DNA of 64,000 bases from a virus, in IMG/VR virus record IMGVR_UViG_3300024239_000013, positions 159,142 to 223,141 of that record, one strand, 5' to 3'. The position numbers and the translations under genes were made by a program. Of the stretch, positions 34,346-42,039 are shown in pieces (positions within the stretch are counted from its first letter, which is position 1; each line of letters begins with the position of its first letter). The notes below the pieces were generated by a model. The model was given only the letters and a program-made list of their open reading frames with translations. It was not told the DNA's origin and did not search any database.

Positions 34346-35176
34346 TCAAATACTCTTAAGAAGATTTATTAATTCGGGCTGAGGAAAAACGTCACTCTTA
34401 TCCATTCTAACATTACTATGAGACCATATACCAGGGTATCCGTCCAAAGCATTTTGGTTAAGTTCAAATGGATTGAATCCAATTTTACTTTCGGCCTCTT
34501 TTGTTTTAATCCCATAAATACCATCTTCAACTAACATTTTACCTGATTTATCGGTGAATCCGTTTTTATTCAACCAAGATTGTCTCTGTTTTAAGGTAAG
34601 GTCCTCTGGAATCAATAGTTCAGATCTTTCAAGCTCTTTCTTTAAACCTTTTTTCAGGTCTATGTCAAATTTTTTAGAAAGATCTAATATTAGCAATCCT
34701 AATGCTTCTATTTGTTCTGGAGTATATGAATGGTAATATAAACTTCCTCTGAAAGGCTTATCTAATTTAGTTACATATTTCTCTGGGATCTCACTCTTAA
34801 CATAGGTAAAAAATCTACCATCCGAAGTTTTCGTTAGCGGACCATAATTACATATTTCTATCGCTATACTTTTTTGATTAAGAAAAGTATTATTTTTTGT
34901 TTTAAGACCAAGATGATGTGCCCAGTATATTGGTTCAAATGCCTGGTAAATTTTTCCATTAAAATCACGATTACCGTCTCTGGTGCTAATACCACCTATA
35001 ACATAGGATGTAGCAACTTTTACTTTATTCCCAGAAGAGGTTCGATCCCTATTCCAAGCATCTATAGTCCAGTCAGGTCTATGTGATCCTGCTGTATGAT
35101 GAAGATATATTGTATCTTTTATAGTTTTACTCTGAAAATATTCAGTATTTGACAGTTGATTAATATTTAGTTCCAT
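34346..35176 (-). CDS. N-acetylmuramoyl-L-alanine amidase (endolysin)
   Basis: The 276-residue enzyme cuts the bond between muramic acid and the stem peptide of peptidoglycan and would release phage progeny. Amidase_2 features are TIYLHHTAGSHR with the first zinc His, WAHHLG, SIAIEICNYG and YHSYTPEQIEALGLLI. The second zinc His is likely in IWSHSNVRMDKSDVFPQP near the end. Between these lies a segment of about 60 residues (KQRQSWLNKNGFTDKSGK, DGIYGIKTKEA) resembling a peptidoglycan-binding repeat, an unusual place for it. There is no signal peptide, so a holin is needed. A GATATATA box lies only six bases before the ATG. Confidence 0.85.
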   Translation of the reverse strand: MELNINQLSNTEYFQSKTIKDTIYLHHTAGSHRPDWTIDAWNRDRTSSGNKVKVATSYVIGGISTRDGNRDFNGKIYQAFEPIYWAHHLGLKTKNNTFLNQKSIAIEICNYGPLTKTSDGRFFTYVKSEIPEKYVTKLDKPFRGSLYYHSYTPEQIEALGLLILDLSKKFDIDLKKGLKKELERSELLIPEDLTLKQRQSWLNKNGFTDKSGKMLVEDGIYGIKTKEAESKIGFNPFELNQNALDGYPGIWSHSNVRMDKSDVFPQPELINLLKSI

Positions 35177-35274
35177 AGATACTATATATCTATGTAATTC
35201 ACGCTAAACTATTTATTAGATTAGATTTTTACATTCTAGATAGTATCTTAATTTCTTGTCGGTAGGGTATATTG

Positions 35275-36592
35275 GTGAACTACCACTTGCCTAAAGGCGA
35301 AGGGGTTTCTGACTTCACTGACTTATGCTTCTTTACAGAAGTCTTATTTGAGTCTCCATCAGTGTTATCGACCGTCCCAGCCGATATATTTTTTAATCCT
35401 TCTTTCAGGATATTTTTACTTGCATTCCAATCACGGTCATGCACTACACCGCAGGAATTACAAGTCCATTCTCTGTCTGAAAGTTTTAATTCTTGATTTA
35501 TCCAACCACAGTCTGAACAAGTCTTCGAGCTGGGATAGAAACGATTAACTTTCACAAGTTCTTTTCCATACCAATCACATTTATATTGAAGGAGTGTAAC
35601 AAAATTACCCCAACTTGCATCCGAAATATGTTTGGATAGTTTGTGGTTTTTAATCATACCTTTTACATTCAAGTCCTCAACTACGATTAAATCAAATTGG
35701 CTAACTAATCTGTATGAAACTTTATGTAAGGTATCTAATCTACAACTTGCAATTTTCTCGTGAATTTTAGCAACTTTGAGTTTTTGTTTTTCAAACCCGT
35801 TGCTACATTTAAGTTTACGAGACAAATGCTGTTGTGCTTTCTTTAATTGTTTGGCATACGTTTTTGTATATCTATTATTTTTGAATTTAGTTCCTTCCGA
35901 TGTTATTACAAAGTCTTTAATTCCCAAATCACAACCAACTTGTTTGCCAGTTTTAGTAAGTTCATCAATAATCTGTTCTGTGGAAATTGAAACATAATAT
36001 TTCCCTGTTGGTGTTTTTGAAATACTCATTTTCCCAACTTTACCAACTATTTCCCTATGGAGTTTAATTTTAATACCGTCTTTGAATTTAGGTATATGTA
36101 GCATTCCATTTGAAACTGTACCAAATTGGGGAATAGTAAAAGTATTCTTATGCTTTCTTGATTTGAATTTTGGAAATTGAGCATTACATCTAAAAAAGTT
36201 CAGAAACGCAGCATCCAATGAACGTAAAGCAAACTGAAGTGTTTGTGAATTTACTTCTTTCAACCACTTGGTTTCCTCTTCTTTTTTTAGTTTTGTCAGT
36301 GTTGCAGCCTGTTTGTAGTAATTGTCAGATTTTTTGTTAGCTTGATATTGCTCTTTACGTTCATTCAGAAAATGATTATAGACAAAACGAGTACATCCAA
36401 AGTGCTTAGTCAGAAGAATTTCCTGCTCGGCTGTTGGATATATCCTGAATTTGTATGTTTTGTTTATAATCATTTATTCGAAACTGAAGCTTTTTGTAAA
36501 TATACAAATATTATTCCATATTACCAAATATCTAATAGAATTTTTTATCTTAGCCTTACATCCCACTACACTAAATGGTTAGGGGGTTTCGG
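35275..36592 (-). mobile_element. TnpB-only IS200/IS605-type element
   Basis: The element carries only tnpB and no tnpA transposase. The left end (about 36592-36560, minus strand) reads GAAACCCCCTAACCATTTAG then TGTAGTGGG. The right end (about 35310-35275) reads GAAACCCCTTCGCCTTTAGG then CAAGTGGTAGTTCAC. Both share GAAACCCC, a small TTTAG hairpin and GTGG, as expected of the imperfect subterminal palindromes of IS605 elements. The right end overlaps the tnpB stop, where the guide (omega) RNA scaffold normally lies, so the bases just below 35275 would be its guide. The exact ends are estimates. Confidence 0.75.
35280..36473 (-). CDS. tnpB: TnpB RNA-guided endonuclease
   Basis: TnpB is the RNA-guided nuclease ancestral to Cas12 that helps IS elements persist at their sites. 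This 397-residue copy looks intact. The N-terminal region shows KFRIYPTAEQEILLTKHFGC. The RuvC active site is formed by GCDLGIKDF, VVEDLNVKGM and DRDWNASKNI, giving Asp, Glu and Asp. Between them is a zinc finger, CSDCGWINQ and CNSCG. The C-terminus is basic and Ser-rich. Its right end overlaps the putative omega RNA. The associated transposase is missing, so movement would need TnpA from elsewhere. Confidence 0.93.
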   Translation of the reverse strand: MIINKTYKFRIYPTAEQEILLTKHFGCTRFVYNHFLNERKEQYQANKKSDNYYKQAATLTKLKKEEETKWLKEVNSQTLQFALRSLDAAFLNFFRCNAQFPKFKSRKHKNTFTIPQFGTVSNGMLHIPKFKDGIKIKLHREIVGKVGKMSISKTPTGKYYVSISTEQIIDELTKTGKQVGCDLGIKDFVITSEGTKFKNNRYTKTYAKQLKKAQQHLSRKLKCSNGFEKQKLKVAKIHEKIASCRLDTLHKVSYRLVSQFDLIVVEDLNVKGMIKNHKLSKHISDASWGNFVTLLQYKCDWYGKELVKVNRFYPSSKTCSDCGWINQELKLSDREWTCNSCGVVHDRDWNASKNILKEGLKNISAGTVDNTDGDSNKTSVKKHKSVKSETPSPLGKW

Positions 36593-36609
36593 TTATTAAT
36601 TATAAAACA

Positions 36610-36635
36610 AAAAGTCGGGAATATTCCCGACTTTT
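36610..36635 (-). terminator. Intrinsic terminator after dnaK
   Basis: AAAAGTCGGGA and TCCCGACTTTT form an 11-bp stem around ATAT, followed on the minus strand by T-rich sequence. It closes the hsp20-dnaK transcript and separates it from the TnpB element. Confidence 0.9.
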
Positions 36636-36660
36636 ATATTTTTTATAGAATTATTTAAAA

Positions 36661-38538
36661 TTATTTGCTATCTTCTCCTTTTACTTCTTCAAAATCTGCT
36701 TCTTCATGTGTTGAATTTTCAGAGCCAGAGTTATTCTCTACATTTTGTTTAGAGTATACCTCAGCAGAGATTTTACTAATTTCTTCAGATAGAACTTTCA
36801 TCTTAGATTCAATTTCTTCTAAGTTATCTGATTCCTTAGATTTGTTAAGGTCATCTATAAGATCCTCTATTTTTTTAACATCGTTTTCATCAATATTGTC
36901 ACCAAAATCTTTCATTGCTTTTTCGACTTGGAAAACTAAAGATTCAGCATCATTTAGGATTTGTACTTTCTTTAACCTTTCTCTATCTGCAGATTCATTG
37001 GCTTGTGCTTCTTTCTTCATTTTTTCAATTTCTTCTTCCGTTAATTTAGAACCAGATTCAATCTTGATGTTTTGATGCTTACCTGTTCCTTTGTCAGTTG
37101 CGGAAACACTAATTATTCCATTTACATCTATATCGAAAGTAACTTCAATTTGTGGAATCCCTCTCTGTGCTGGCGGAATATCAGTCAGTTGAAATCTACC
37201 TAGAGTTCTATTATCAGAAGCCATTGGTCTTTCCCCCTGTAAAACATGGATATCTACTGAAGGCTGGTTATCAACTGCAGTGGAAAAAACTTGACTTTTT
37301 TTGATTGGGATGGTTGAATTTGCATCAATTAGCTTTGTAAATACTCCTCCCATTGTTTCTATACCCAAAGAAAGTGGGGTAACATCTAATAAAAGAACCC
37401 CATTTATATCCCCGGTCAAAACCCCTCCTTGTATAGAAGCACCTATAGCAACAACTTCATCTGGATTTACACTTTTAGATGGTTTTTTATTGAACATCCT
37501 TTCAACTTCCTCTTGAACCTTGGGGATTCTTGTAGATCCGCCAACTAATATAACCTCGTCTATTTCAGATGCACTAAGACCAGCATCATCTAAAGCCTTT
37601 CTACAAGGATCAAGTGTTCTTTTTATGAGATCTTCACACATCAATTCAAATTGAGATCTAGTAAGTTTCTTAACAAAATGTTTAGGTCCTGTGTTATCAG
37701 CGCTAAGATACGGTAAATTAATTTCGGTTTCTAGTGATGCCGAAAGTTCAACTTTAGCTTTTTCTGCAGCTTCCCTAATTCTTTGATATGCCATAGGATC
37801 TGAAGAAGTATCGATACCTGATTCAGACTTAAACTCCTGAACTATCCAGTCAATAATTTTTTCATCAAAATTATCACCTCCTAAATGAGTGTCTCCATTT
37901 GTTGAAAGAACCTCAAAAACTCCAGATCCAATTTCAAGAACAGAGACATCAAAAGTACCTCCTCCTAAGTCATACACTATAACTTTTAAGTCTTTTTCTT
38001 CTTTATCCAATCCATATGCTAATGCAGCAGCTGTAGGTTCATTTATAATTCTTAAAACCTCCAATCCCGCAATTTCACCAGCTTCTTTTGTTGCTTGTCT
38101 TTGACTATCGTTGAAATATGCAGGTACAGTAATCACTGCCTGTTTAACCTCCTCTCCCAAATAATCCTCTGCAGTTTTCTTTAAATTTTGTAAAACCATA
38201 GCAGAGATTTCTTGTGGAATATATTCTTTTTCTGAGGTTTCTATAACAATTTTATCTTTTTTAGATTTTACCCTATAAGGCATTTTTTTAGACTCCTTCT
38301 CGATCTCATTAAAATTAGATCCGATAAATCTTTTTATAGAATATATCGTATTAGTTGGATTAGTTACTGCTTGTCTTTTAGCGGGGTCACCTACTTTAAT
38401 CTCTCCGTTATTAAAAGCAACTACACTTGGAGTAGTTCTTTTGCCTTCTCTATTAACTATAACTACGGGGGAATTTCCCTCTATAACAGAAACACAAGAG
38501 TTTGTAGTACCTAAATCAATTCCAATTACTTTTGCCAT
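36661..38538 (-). CDS. dnaK: Chaperone DnaK (Hsp70)
   Basis: The 625-residue protein is a complete Hsp70. The ATPase domain shows [64 protein letters not shown] and the [13 protein letters not shown]-like segment [12 protein letters not shown]. The linker [15 protein letters not shown] leads to the substrate-binding domain. The C-terminal lid is acidic and ends [13 protein letters not shown]. It is very similar in style to bacterial DnaK, so it was probably acquired from a host. It would work with the phage DnaJ (19425-20462). The hsp20 gene lies five bases upstream in the same transcript. No GrpE was found in the window. Confidence 0.96.
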   Translation of the reverse strand: MAKVIGIDLGTTNSCVSVIEGNSPVVIVNREGKRTTPSVVAFNNGEIKVGDPAKRQAVTNPTNTIYSIKRFIGSNFNEIEKESKKMPYRVKSKKDKIVIETSEKEYIPQEISAMVLQNLKKTAEDYLGEEVKQAVITVPAYFNDSQRQATKEAGEIAGLEVLRIINEPTAAALAYGLDKEEKDLKVIVYDLGGGTFDVSVLEIGSGVFEVLSTNGDTHLGGDNFDEKIIDWIVQEFKSESGIDTSSDPMAYQRIREAAEKAKVELSASLETEINLPYLSADNTGPKHFVKKLTRSQFELMCEDLIKRTLDPCRKALDDAGLSASEIDEVILVGGSTRIPKVQEEVERMFNKKPSKSVNPDEVVAIGASIQGGVLTGDINGVLLLDVTPLSLGIETMGGVFTKLIDANSTIPIKKSQVFSTAVDNQPSVDIHVLQGERPMASDNRTLGRFQLTDIPPAQRGIPQIEVTFDIDVNGIISVSATDKGTGKHQNIKIESGSKLTEEEIEKMKKEAQANESADRERLKKVQILNDAESLVFQVEKAMKDFGDNIDENDVKKIEDLIDDLNKSKESDNLEEIESKMKVLSEEISKISAEVYSKQNVENNSGSENSTHEEADFEEVKGEDSK

Positions 38539-38543
38539 ATTTT

Positions 38544-38924
38544 TTAATTTATTTTTATAGATTTATTTTTTTCTTTCTTCCTTGTAGACAAGTTTAGTGA
38601 TAATATTCCATCCTTCATTTCAGCAGAGATAGAATTAAAATCAACAGATTTTGGGATTCTGAATATTTTCTGTGATTTTTTTTCCCATCCATTTTCAGAA
38701 TCAATATTAATATAAATTCGATCGTCAGAAGTTGTTAATTCTATCTCTTCTTTCACTACACCCGGAAGGGATAACTTTAAGATCCAGCCGGATTCTGACT
38801 CTTCTACCTTATAAGAGTCATCTAATGACATATTGCTAAGAGGTCTAAAGAAATTATCAAATAGATAATCCCTGCTGTTTAATAATGAATTTAATAATAA
38901 TCTGTTATTTTTTGTTGTCATCAT
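38544..38924 (-). CDS. Small heat shock protein (Hsp20)
   Basis: Hsp20 proteins hold unfolded proteins until Hsp70 can refold them. From the ATG at 38924 the product has 126 residues. The alpha-crystallin domain is clear: [19 protein letters not shown], then [19 protein letters not shown] and the end motif [14 protein letters not shown] longer frame from 38993 would add a hydrophobic stretch that is mostly leader sequence and was not chosen. The gene directly precedes dnaK, giving a two-gene heat-shock operon. Confidence 0.88.
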   Translation of the reverse strand: MMTTKNNRLLLNSLLNSRDYLFDNFFRPLSNMSLDDSYKVEESESGWILKLSLPGVVKEEIELTTSDDRIYINIDSENGWEKKSQKIFRIPKSVDFNSISAEMKDGILSLNLSTRKKEKNKSIKIN

Positions 38925-39026
38925 AATTTTATTTTTTTTTATTATGAATATTGCAAAATGTGAACCAAATGAAATTATAAGACAAATTGTCATAAAAATA
39001 ATTATCCATATGACAAATTACCACAA

Positions 39027-39060
39027 AAAACCCTATCCGATAATAACGAATAGGGGTTTT
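39027..39060 (-). terminator. Intrinsic terminator after the 39082-39537 gene
   Basis: AAAACCCTAT and ATAGGGGTTTT form a stem with one bulged G around a 12-14-base loop. T-rich sequence follows on the minus strand. It separates the small-gene cluster from the hsp20-dnaK operon. Confidence 0.7.
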
Positions 39061-39081
39061 GGTTTTTTTTATATAGGAAAA

Positions 39082-39537
39082 TTATCTTTTTTTACTCTTT
39101 ATAAAATCCAAATATGATAGAAGTGTTTTTTTGCCTTTCTTCCTCTTATTTGCTGCAGAAGTTCCAACGGGGAGGGTGGTAAATTTATCTCCCGACCCCA
39201 CTTTAGAAGCATCATAAAAACCTACATTTGTTCCATCATTAGAAGGAGCTGTAGGATTTCCCATCCCTCCAACGTTTCCGAGATTGGATAATCCCGAAGC
39301 AGGAGCTACAGGAGCTCCTCCACCCATATCATCTTCGTGTAGTTTTTTTACTATTCCTTTGTCTGCTAAATATTCTTCGAGCTGACGTTTTTCTAAACAG
39401 TATGATTTTTCATCTAACCATTTTTTTATGGATTCTAGAATGTCGGAATCTTTATATTTATTAATTGCTTCTTCTATCTCCTTAGCTTCGTCTTTCATAC
39501 AAACTAAGCATCTATTTTCTAATGTTGGATAAAACAT
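39082..39537 (-). CDS. Hypothetical protein with C-terminal LLSYLDFI motif
   Basis: The 151-residue product has an N-terminal helical part with three Cys residues (ENRCLVCMKDEAKEIEEAI), a flexible Gly/Pro/Ala-rich middle (GGGAPVAPASGLSNLGNVGG) and a basic end, KKGKKTLLSYLDFIKSKKR. The end resembles that of the acidic protein at 11373-11717 (RRVLSYSDYISSL), which differs everywhere else, so the tail may be a shared sorting signal. No family was recognised. It lies one base after the next upstream gene. Confidence 0.6.
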   Translation of the reverse strand: MFYPTLENRCLVCMKDEAKEIEEAINKYKDSDILESIKKWLDEKSYCLEKRQLEEYLADKGIVKKLHEDDMGGGAPVAPASGLSNLGNVGGMGNPTAPSNDGTNVGFYDASKVGSGDKFTTLPVGTSAANKRKKGKKTLLSYLDFIKSKKR

Positions 39538-39538
39538 G

Positions 39539-39778
39539 TTAATCTAATATTTCTTTTATATTGGTTGAAAAAATCCTAATGGTATTACCTTCCTGATTTT
39601 TTGTGATATAACCAACAATATCATTGTATATATCATAAATGGGAGACTGTATAAGAAGTTTTCTTCCTAGATTGTCTATTACCCACTTATTTAAGATCTG
39701 ACTAACTTCTTTATTGTTTCTTCTTTCCGTACGATCAAACGTATCTGATGCTCCTCCGCATCCGCAATCTCCACTCAT
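39539..39778 (-). CDS. Hypothetical protein, 79 aa, Cys-rich start
   Basis: The product begins MSGDCGCGGASDTFDRTERR, with two Cys close together, and continues with strands and helices (KWVIDNLGRKLLIQSPIYD). No family was recognised. It sits between two small genes with gaps of one and 17 bases, so it belongs to one transcript of small phage proteins. Confidence 0.55.
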   Translation of the reverse strand: MSGDCGCGGASDTFDRTERRNNKEVSQILNKWVIDNLGRKLLIQSPIYDIYNDIVGYITKNQEGNTIRIFSTNIKEILD

Positions 39779-39795
39779 ATTAATAACATTTTTAA

Positions 39796-40209
39796 TTATC
39801 TATAATCCTCTCTATCTTCCTTCCTTTTTAAATATTGCCATAAATAATTCAATCCCTTTATATAATCCTTTGGCTTTTCGAAAGGTTCTATAAATTTTTT
39901 AATATCATTTCCATTCCCCTCGGGAACGTCATCGGATTTTACCGGATTATATCTTCTGACAGTTCCAGTTGGATGTATAGTATAGAAAACATCATCATGC
40001 CCCCTTTCTCTCTGTTTGTGTTTTCTTCTAACAAATTTTAGAGTGTTGTTAATCTCTTGTTGATGTGATGTTTCCTCGTCAAATCCAAGTTTTATTATCC
40101 TCTTATATTCCTTAGATTTTCTAACTATGTCCAAATTTAGAGACCTTCTAGAATCAGATTTATATTCTTCAGAAGGATCATAGTCTTTAAATTTAAGTAA
40201 GTTATTCAT
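39796..40209 (-). CDS. Hypothetical basic protein, MNNLLKFKDYD start
   Basis: The 137-residue product is charged (FVRRKHKQRERGHDDVFY) and has no recognised family. Its first residues, MNNLLKFKDYDPSEEYKSD, resemble the LEFESYS-type openings of other proteins here: a Lys or Asn, two Leu, then F-x-x-Y. The gene is preceded by a 109-base gap without a clear gene. Confidence 0.55.
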   Translation of the reverse strand: MNNLLKFKDYDPSEEYKSDSRRSLNLDIVRKSKEYKRIIKLGFDEETSHQQEINNTLKFVRRKHKQRERGHDDVFYTIHPTGTVRRYNPVKSDDVPEGNGNDIKKFIEPFEKPKDYIKGLNYLWQYLKRKEDREDYR

Positions 40210-40318
40210 ACATCTATATATTTAAAGTTCTTTCGTTTTATTAATAATATCGGAATTTTTAGTATTCGACTCGTCAGCATCTTTTTAGTTCTTTAATGAC
40301 TATTTTAGATAGAGAATT

Positions 40319-40687
40319 CTAATCATCATTTAACCAATCTCTATAATCTTTAAGGTTCTGGAGATTTTTATTTCCCTTAGATTTTTGTTTAGCGTCAGTG
40401 TCTAAAAAAGGAACTATTTTACCAGGTCCTTTTGGGTAGAACTTAGGAATGGATGCAGAATTAACAGGATCCATCGAAACATCCATGCCCGATTCATTTA
40501 CGTGATCGGGTAATCCCTTATGTTTTGTAGATGCAAATTTTTCCAATTGTTTTTTAGTCATACTCTTTGCAAGGGATAGAATTTCTTCTTTATATTTTGG
40601 ATTTAAATCAGATGGCTTAATGTCACCTATTTTTATAGCATAGGCTTGGCCCATTAACGCTTGTTGTGCTTTGCTTACTGATGGCAT
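40319..40687 (-). CDS. DUF3008 family protein
   Basis: The 122-residue product opens MPSVSKAQQALMGQAYAIK and contains SMTKKQLEKFASTKHKGLP, both signatures of DUF3008, a family of small proteins in T4-like and other large phages whose role is not established. The C-terminal third (KFYPKGPGKIVPFLDTDAK) is flexible and specific to this copy. A GATATATA box lies 16 bases before the ATG. Confidence 0.75.
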   Translation of the reverse strand: MPSVSKAQQALMGQAYAIKIGDIKPSDLNPKYKEEILSLAKSMTKKQLEKFASTKHKGLPDHVNESGMDVSMDPVNSASIPKFYPKGPGKIVPFLDTDAKQKSKGNKNLQNLKDYRDWLNDD

Positions 40688-40703
40688 ATTTATATTTTTT
40701 TAA

Positions 40704-40711
40704 TATATATC
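40704..40711 (-). promoter_or_regulatory. Candidate GATATATA promoter box
   Basis: TTAGATATATATTAAAA lies between a terminator hairpin and the ATG of the DUF3008 gene, the arrangement expected of a promoter that starts a new unit. Confidence 0.45.
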
Positions 40712-40717
40712 TAATAG

Positions 40718-40747
40718 AAAAAGGACTTATAAATATAAGTCCTTTTT
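40718..40747 (-). terminator. Intrinsic terminator overlapping the end of the 40727-40990 gene
   Basis: AAAAAGGACTTATA and TATAAGTCCTTTTT are a perfect 14-bp inverted repeat with an AA loop. The last codons of the upstream gene lie inside the stem. It is directly followed by the candidate promoter of the next unit. Confidence 0.85.
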
Positions 40748-40990
40748 CTTTTTTTCCCATTCATCTTCAGTCATTGGCTTGGAATTTAATCCCCAATTCT
40801 GATCTGGATTGATTATCTTTTTTTTCACTTTCTCCCAATCTTTAAAATTCCAAACGAACCTATTATATGCCTTTCCGACAGTGATAAATCCTTTATCACC
40901 AGGTTGTATAGCTATTGGAGATTGAGGTGGAACGTATGAACTGGTTTCCGAATGATTTTTAGATAATATCTTCGTACTTTTCTTTGTCAT
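40727..40990 (-). CDS. Hypothetical protein, 87 aa
   Basis: The product has a Ser/Thr-rich start (MTKKSTKILSKNHSETSS), then SPIAIQPGDKGFITVGKAYN and a Lys/Trp-rich C-terminal part (EDEWEKKKKDLYL). No family was recognised. Its start overlaps the end of the DUF4494-like gene by 32 bases, so they are coupled. Its stop lies inside the terminator stem. Confidence 0.55.
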   Translation of the reverse strand: MTKKSTKILSKNHSETSSYVPPQSPIAIQPGDKGFITVGKAYNRFVWNFKDWEKVKKKIINPDQNWGLNSKPMTEDEWEKKKKDLYL

Positions 40991-41192
40991 AAATGACCGA
41001 TTCTATTTTTGTTTTTGTGATTTGAAAAGTTTCAAATCCTCCTACTGTTCCGTCCATATATTCTGCTACTTTTTTTTCACATTCAAATACAGAATCTGCA
41101 GCAACTAAAAATTCAGATTTTTTGTAAATCGGGTCTCCTGCTTTGTTAACGTCACCAGATTCAAAATTAACTTTTACTAAATAATATGCCAT
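40959..41192 (-). CDS. DUF4494-like protein
   Basis: The ATG at 41192 gives 77 residues beginning MAYYLVKVNFESGDVNKAGD, with KKSEFLVAADSVFECEKKVA in the middle. Strand order and the conserved (V/L)xAxSxxEAE-like segment resemble DUF4494, a small family of Bacteroidetes and their phages, known from many prophages, with no known function. The frame can be extended upstream to 41258, but that would overlap the histone-like gene and lacks a good start. Confidence 0.6.
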   Translation of the reverse strand: MAYYLVKVNFESGDVNKAGDPIYKKSEFLVAADSVFECEKKVAEYMDGTVGGFETFQITKTKIESVIYDKEKYEDII

Positions 41193-41223
41193 TTCTAATT
41201 TTTTTAATAGGTTGATAAAATGA

Positions 41224-41403
41224 TTAGTCTTTCTTTTTTTTGTTTTCTTGCACTTCAACTCTTAGATCTTGAGCAAGCTTTTTTAATTCCTGCATAGCTT
41301 GTCTAACTCTAGTTCCTGCTGCTCCGTTTCCCTTAGCAAAAAACTTATCAACGTCACCTTGTGTTTGCTCGATAAGAGCCTTAATTTGTTCAAATTTTTC
41401 CAT
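41224..41403 (-). CDS. Histone H1-like protein (Hc1 family)
   Basis: This 59-residue gene starts MEKFEQIKALIEQTQGDVDK, continues FFAKGNGAAGTRVRQAMQEL and ends KKLAQDLRVEVQENKKKKD. It matches the Hc1 family (PF07432 type) found in Bacteroidetes, including KGNxAAGTRxRxxxQE and a Lys-rich tail. These small basic proteins bind DNA and may compact it. In a phage it could coat phage or host DNA or help packaging. It is monocistronic or leads the DUF4494-like gene after 31 bases. It is a strong Bacteroidetes signal. Confidence 0.8.
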   Translation of the reverse strand: MEKFEQIKALIEQTQGDVDKFFAKGNGAAGTRVRQAMQELKKLAQDLRVEVQENKKKKD

Positions 41404-41457
41404 GATATTTATATTTAAAATTCTCTATTTATATATTAAAAAAATTACTTTGTTTCG

Positions 41458-42003
41458 TTATCTACTGATAATAATTGATTTTTTATCAGAACCTTGCTGT
41501 ACCGACCAATTTTCTCCAATTTGAGAAATAGCTACGGATTTCATATATTCGACATATTCACCTCTTCCTTCTAATTCCAGATTATCTTGAATTTCGTCAT
41601 AGATTCTAGTTATCTTAGGATTTGATTCTAAATACGAGTTAACACAAACAAATACAGTTTCCATTAGTCTAGATACTTCATTTCCTCCCATTTTAAACAT
41701 CACCTTGTTTAATTGAGGAATGTCCTCTTTTTTAATAGCTACGTCTTCTATTAATTCTGGTGATATTTCATTTAGTGTCAAAACACAATATGAATTTTTC
41801 GGTCCTTCTATAACAGACTTGTCTGAATATTTGCCAATTATTAAATGAAATCCCTTAGTTTTTTCACCGTCTTCTAATGGTTCTAAATTAAAGAAGTAGT
41901 GATATACGTCACTAACTTTCTCTAGTAGAAATGGGGAAGTTCCAAATCCATCTGCTTCGTTTATTCTATTTATGAATTGACCAAATGATTCTATTTTTGT
42001 CAT
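41458..42003 (-). CDS. Protein with capsid-targeting-like N-terminus, 181 aa
   Basis: The product starts MTKIESFGQFINRINEADGF, which fits the pattern K-x-x-S-F-x-x-F-I followed by I-N-E/A, as in the leaders of T4 head proteins that gp21 cleaves after (L/I)-x-E. The remainder is a mixed alpha/beta protein with many acidic residues and no recognised family. A cleavage after Glu17 would release the leader. Its role inside the head is inferred from the leader only. Confidence 0.6.
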   Translation of the reverse strand: MTKIESFGQFINRINEADGFGTSPFLLEKVSDVYHYFFNLEPLEDGEKTKGFHLIIGKYSDKSVIEGPKNSYCVLTLNEISPELIEDVAIKKEDIPQLNKVMFKMGGNEVSRLMETVFVCVNSYLESNPKITRIYDEIQDNLELEGRGEYVEYMKSVAISQIGENWSVQQGSDKKSIIISR

Positions 42004-42039
42004 TTTATTTTTTAATTATTTTTTTTCTTATTTATCACG

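Noticed and set aside
35183-35190. GATATATA box before the endolysin as a promoter
   Set aside because: It is only six bases from the ATG, too near for a normal -10 element, unless the real start is further downstream.
36342-36599. Plus-strand ORF of 85 codons
   Set aside because: It is antisense to the start of tnpB and its left end and has no supporting feature.
40210-40318. Possible frameshifted end of a lost gene
   Set aside because: One extra A would join IVIKELKK to DADESNTKNSD, which looks protein-like, but the stretch is too short and has no recognisable family. I see no gene there.
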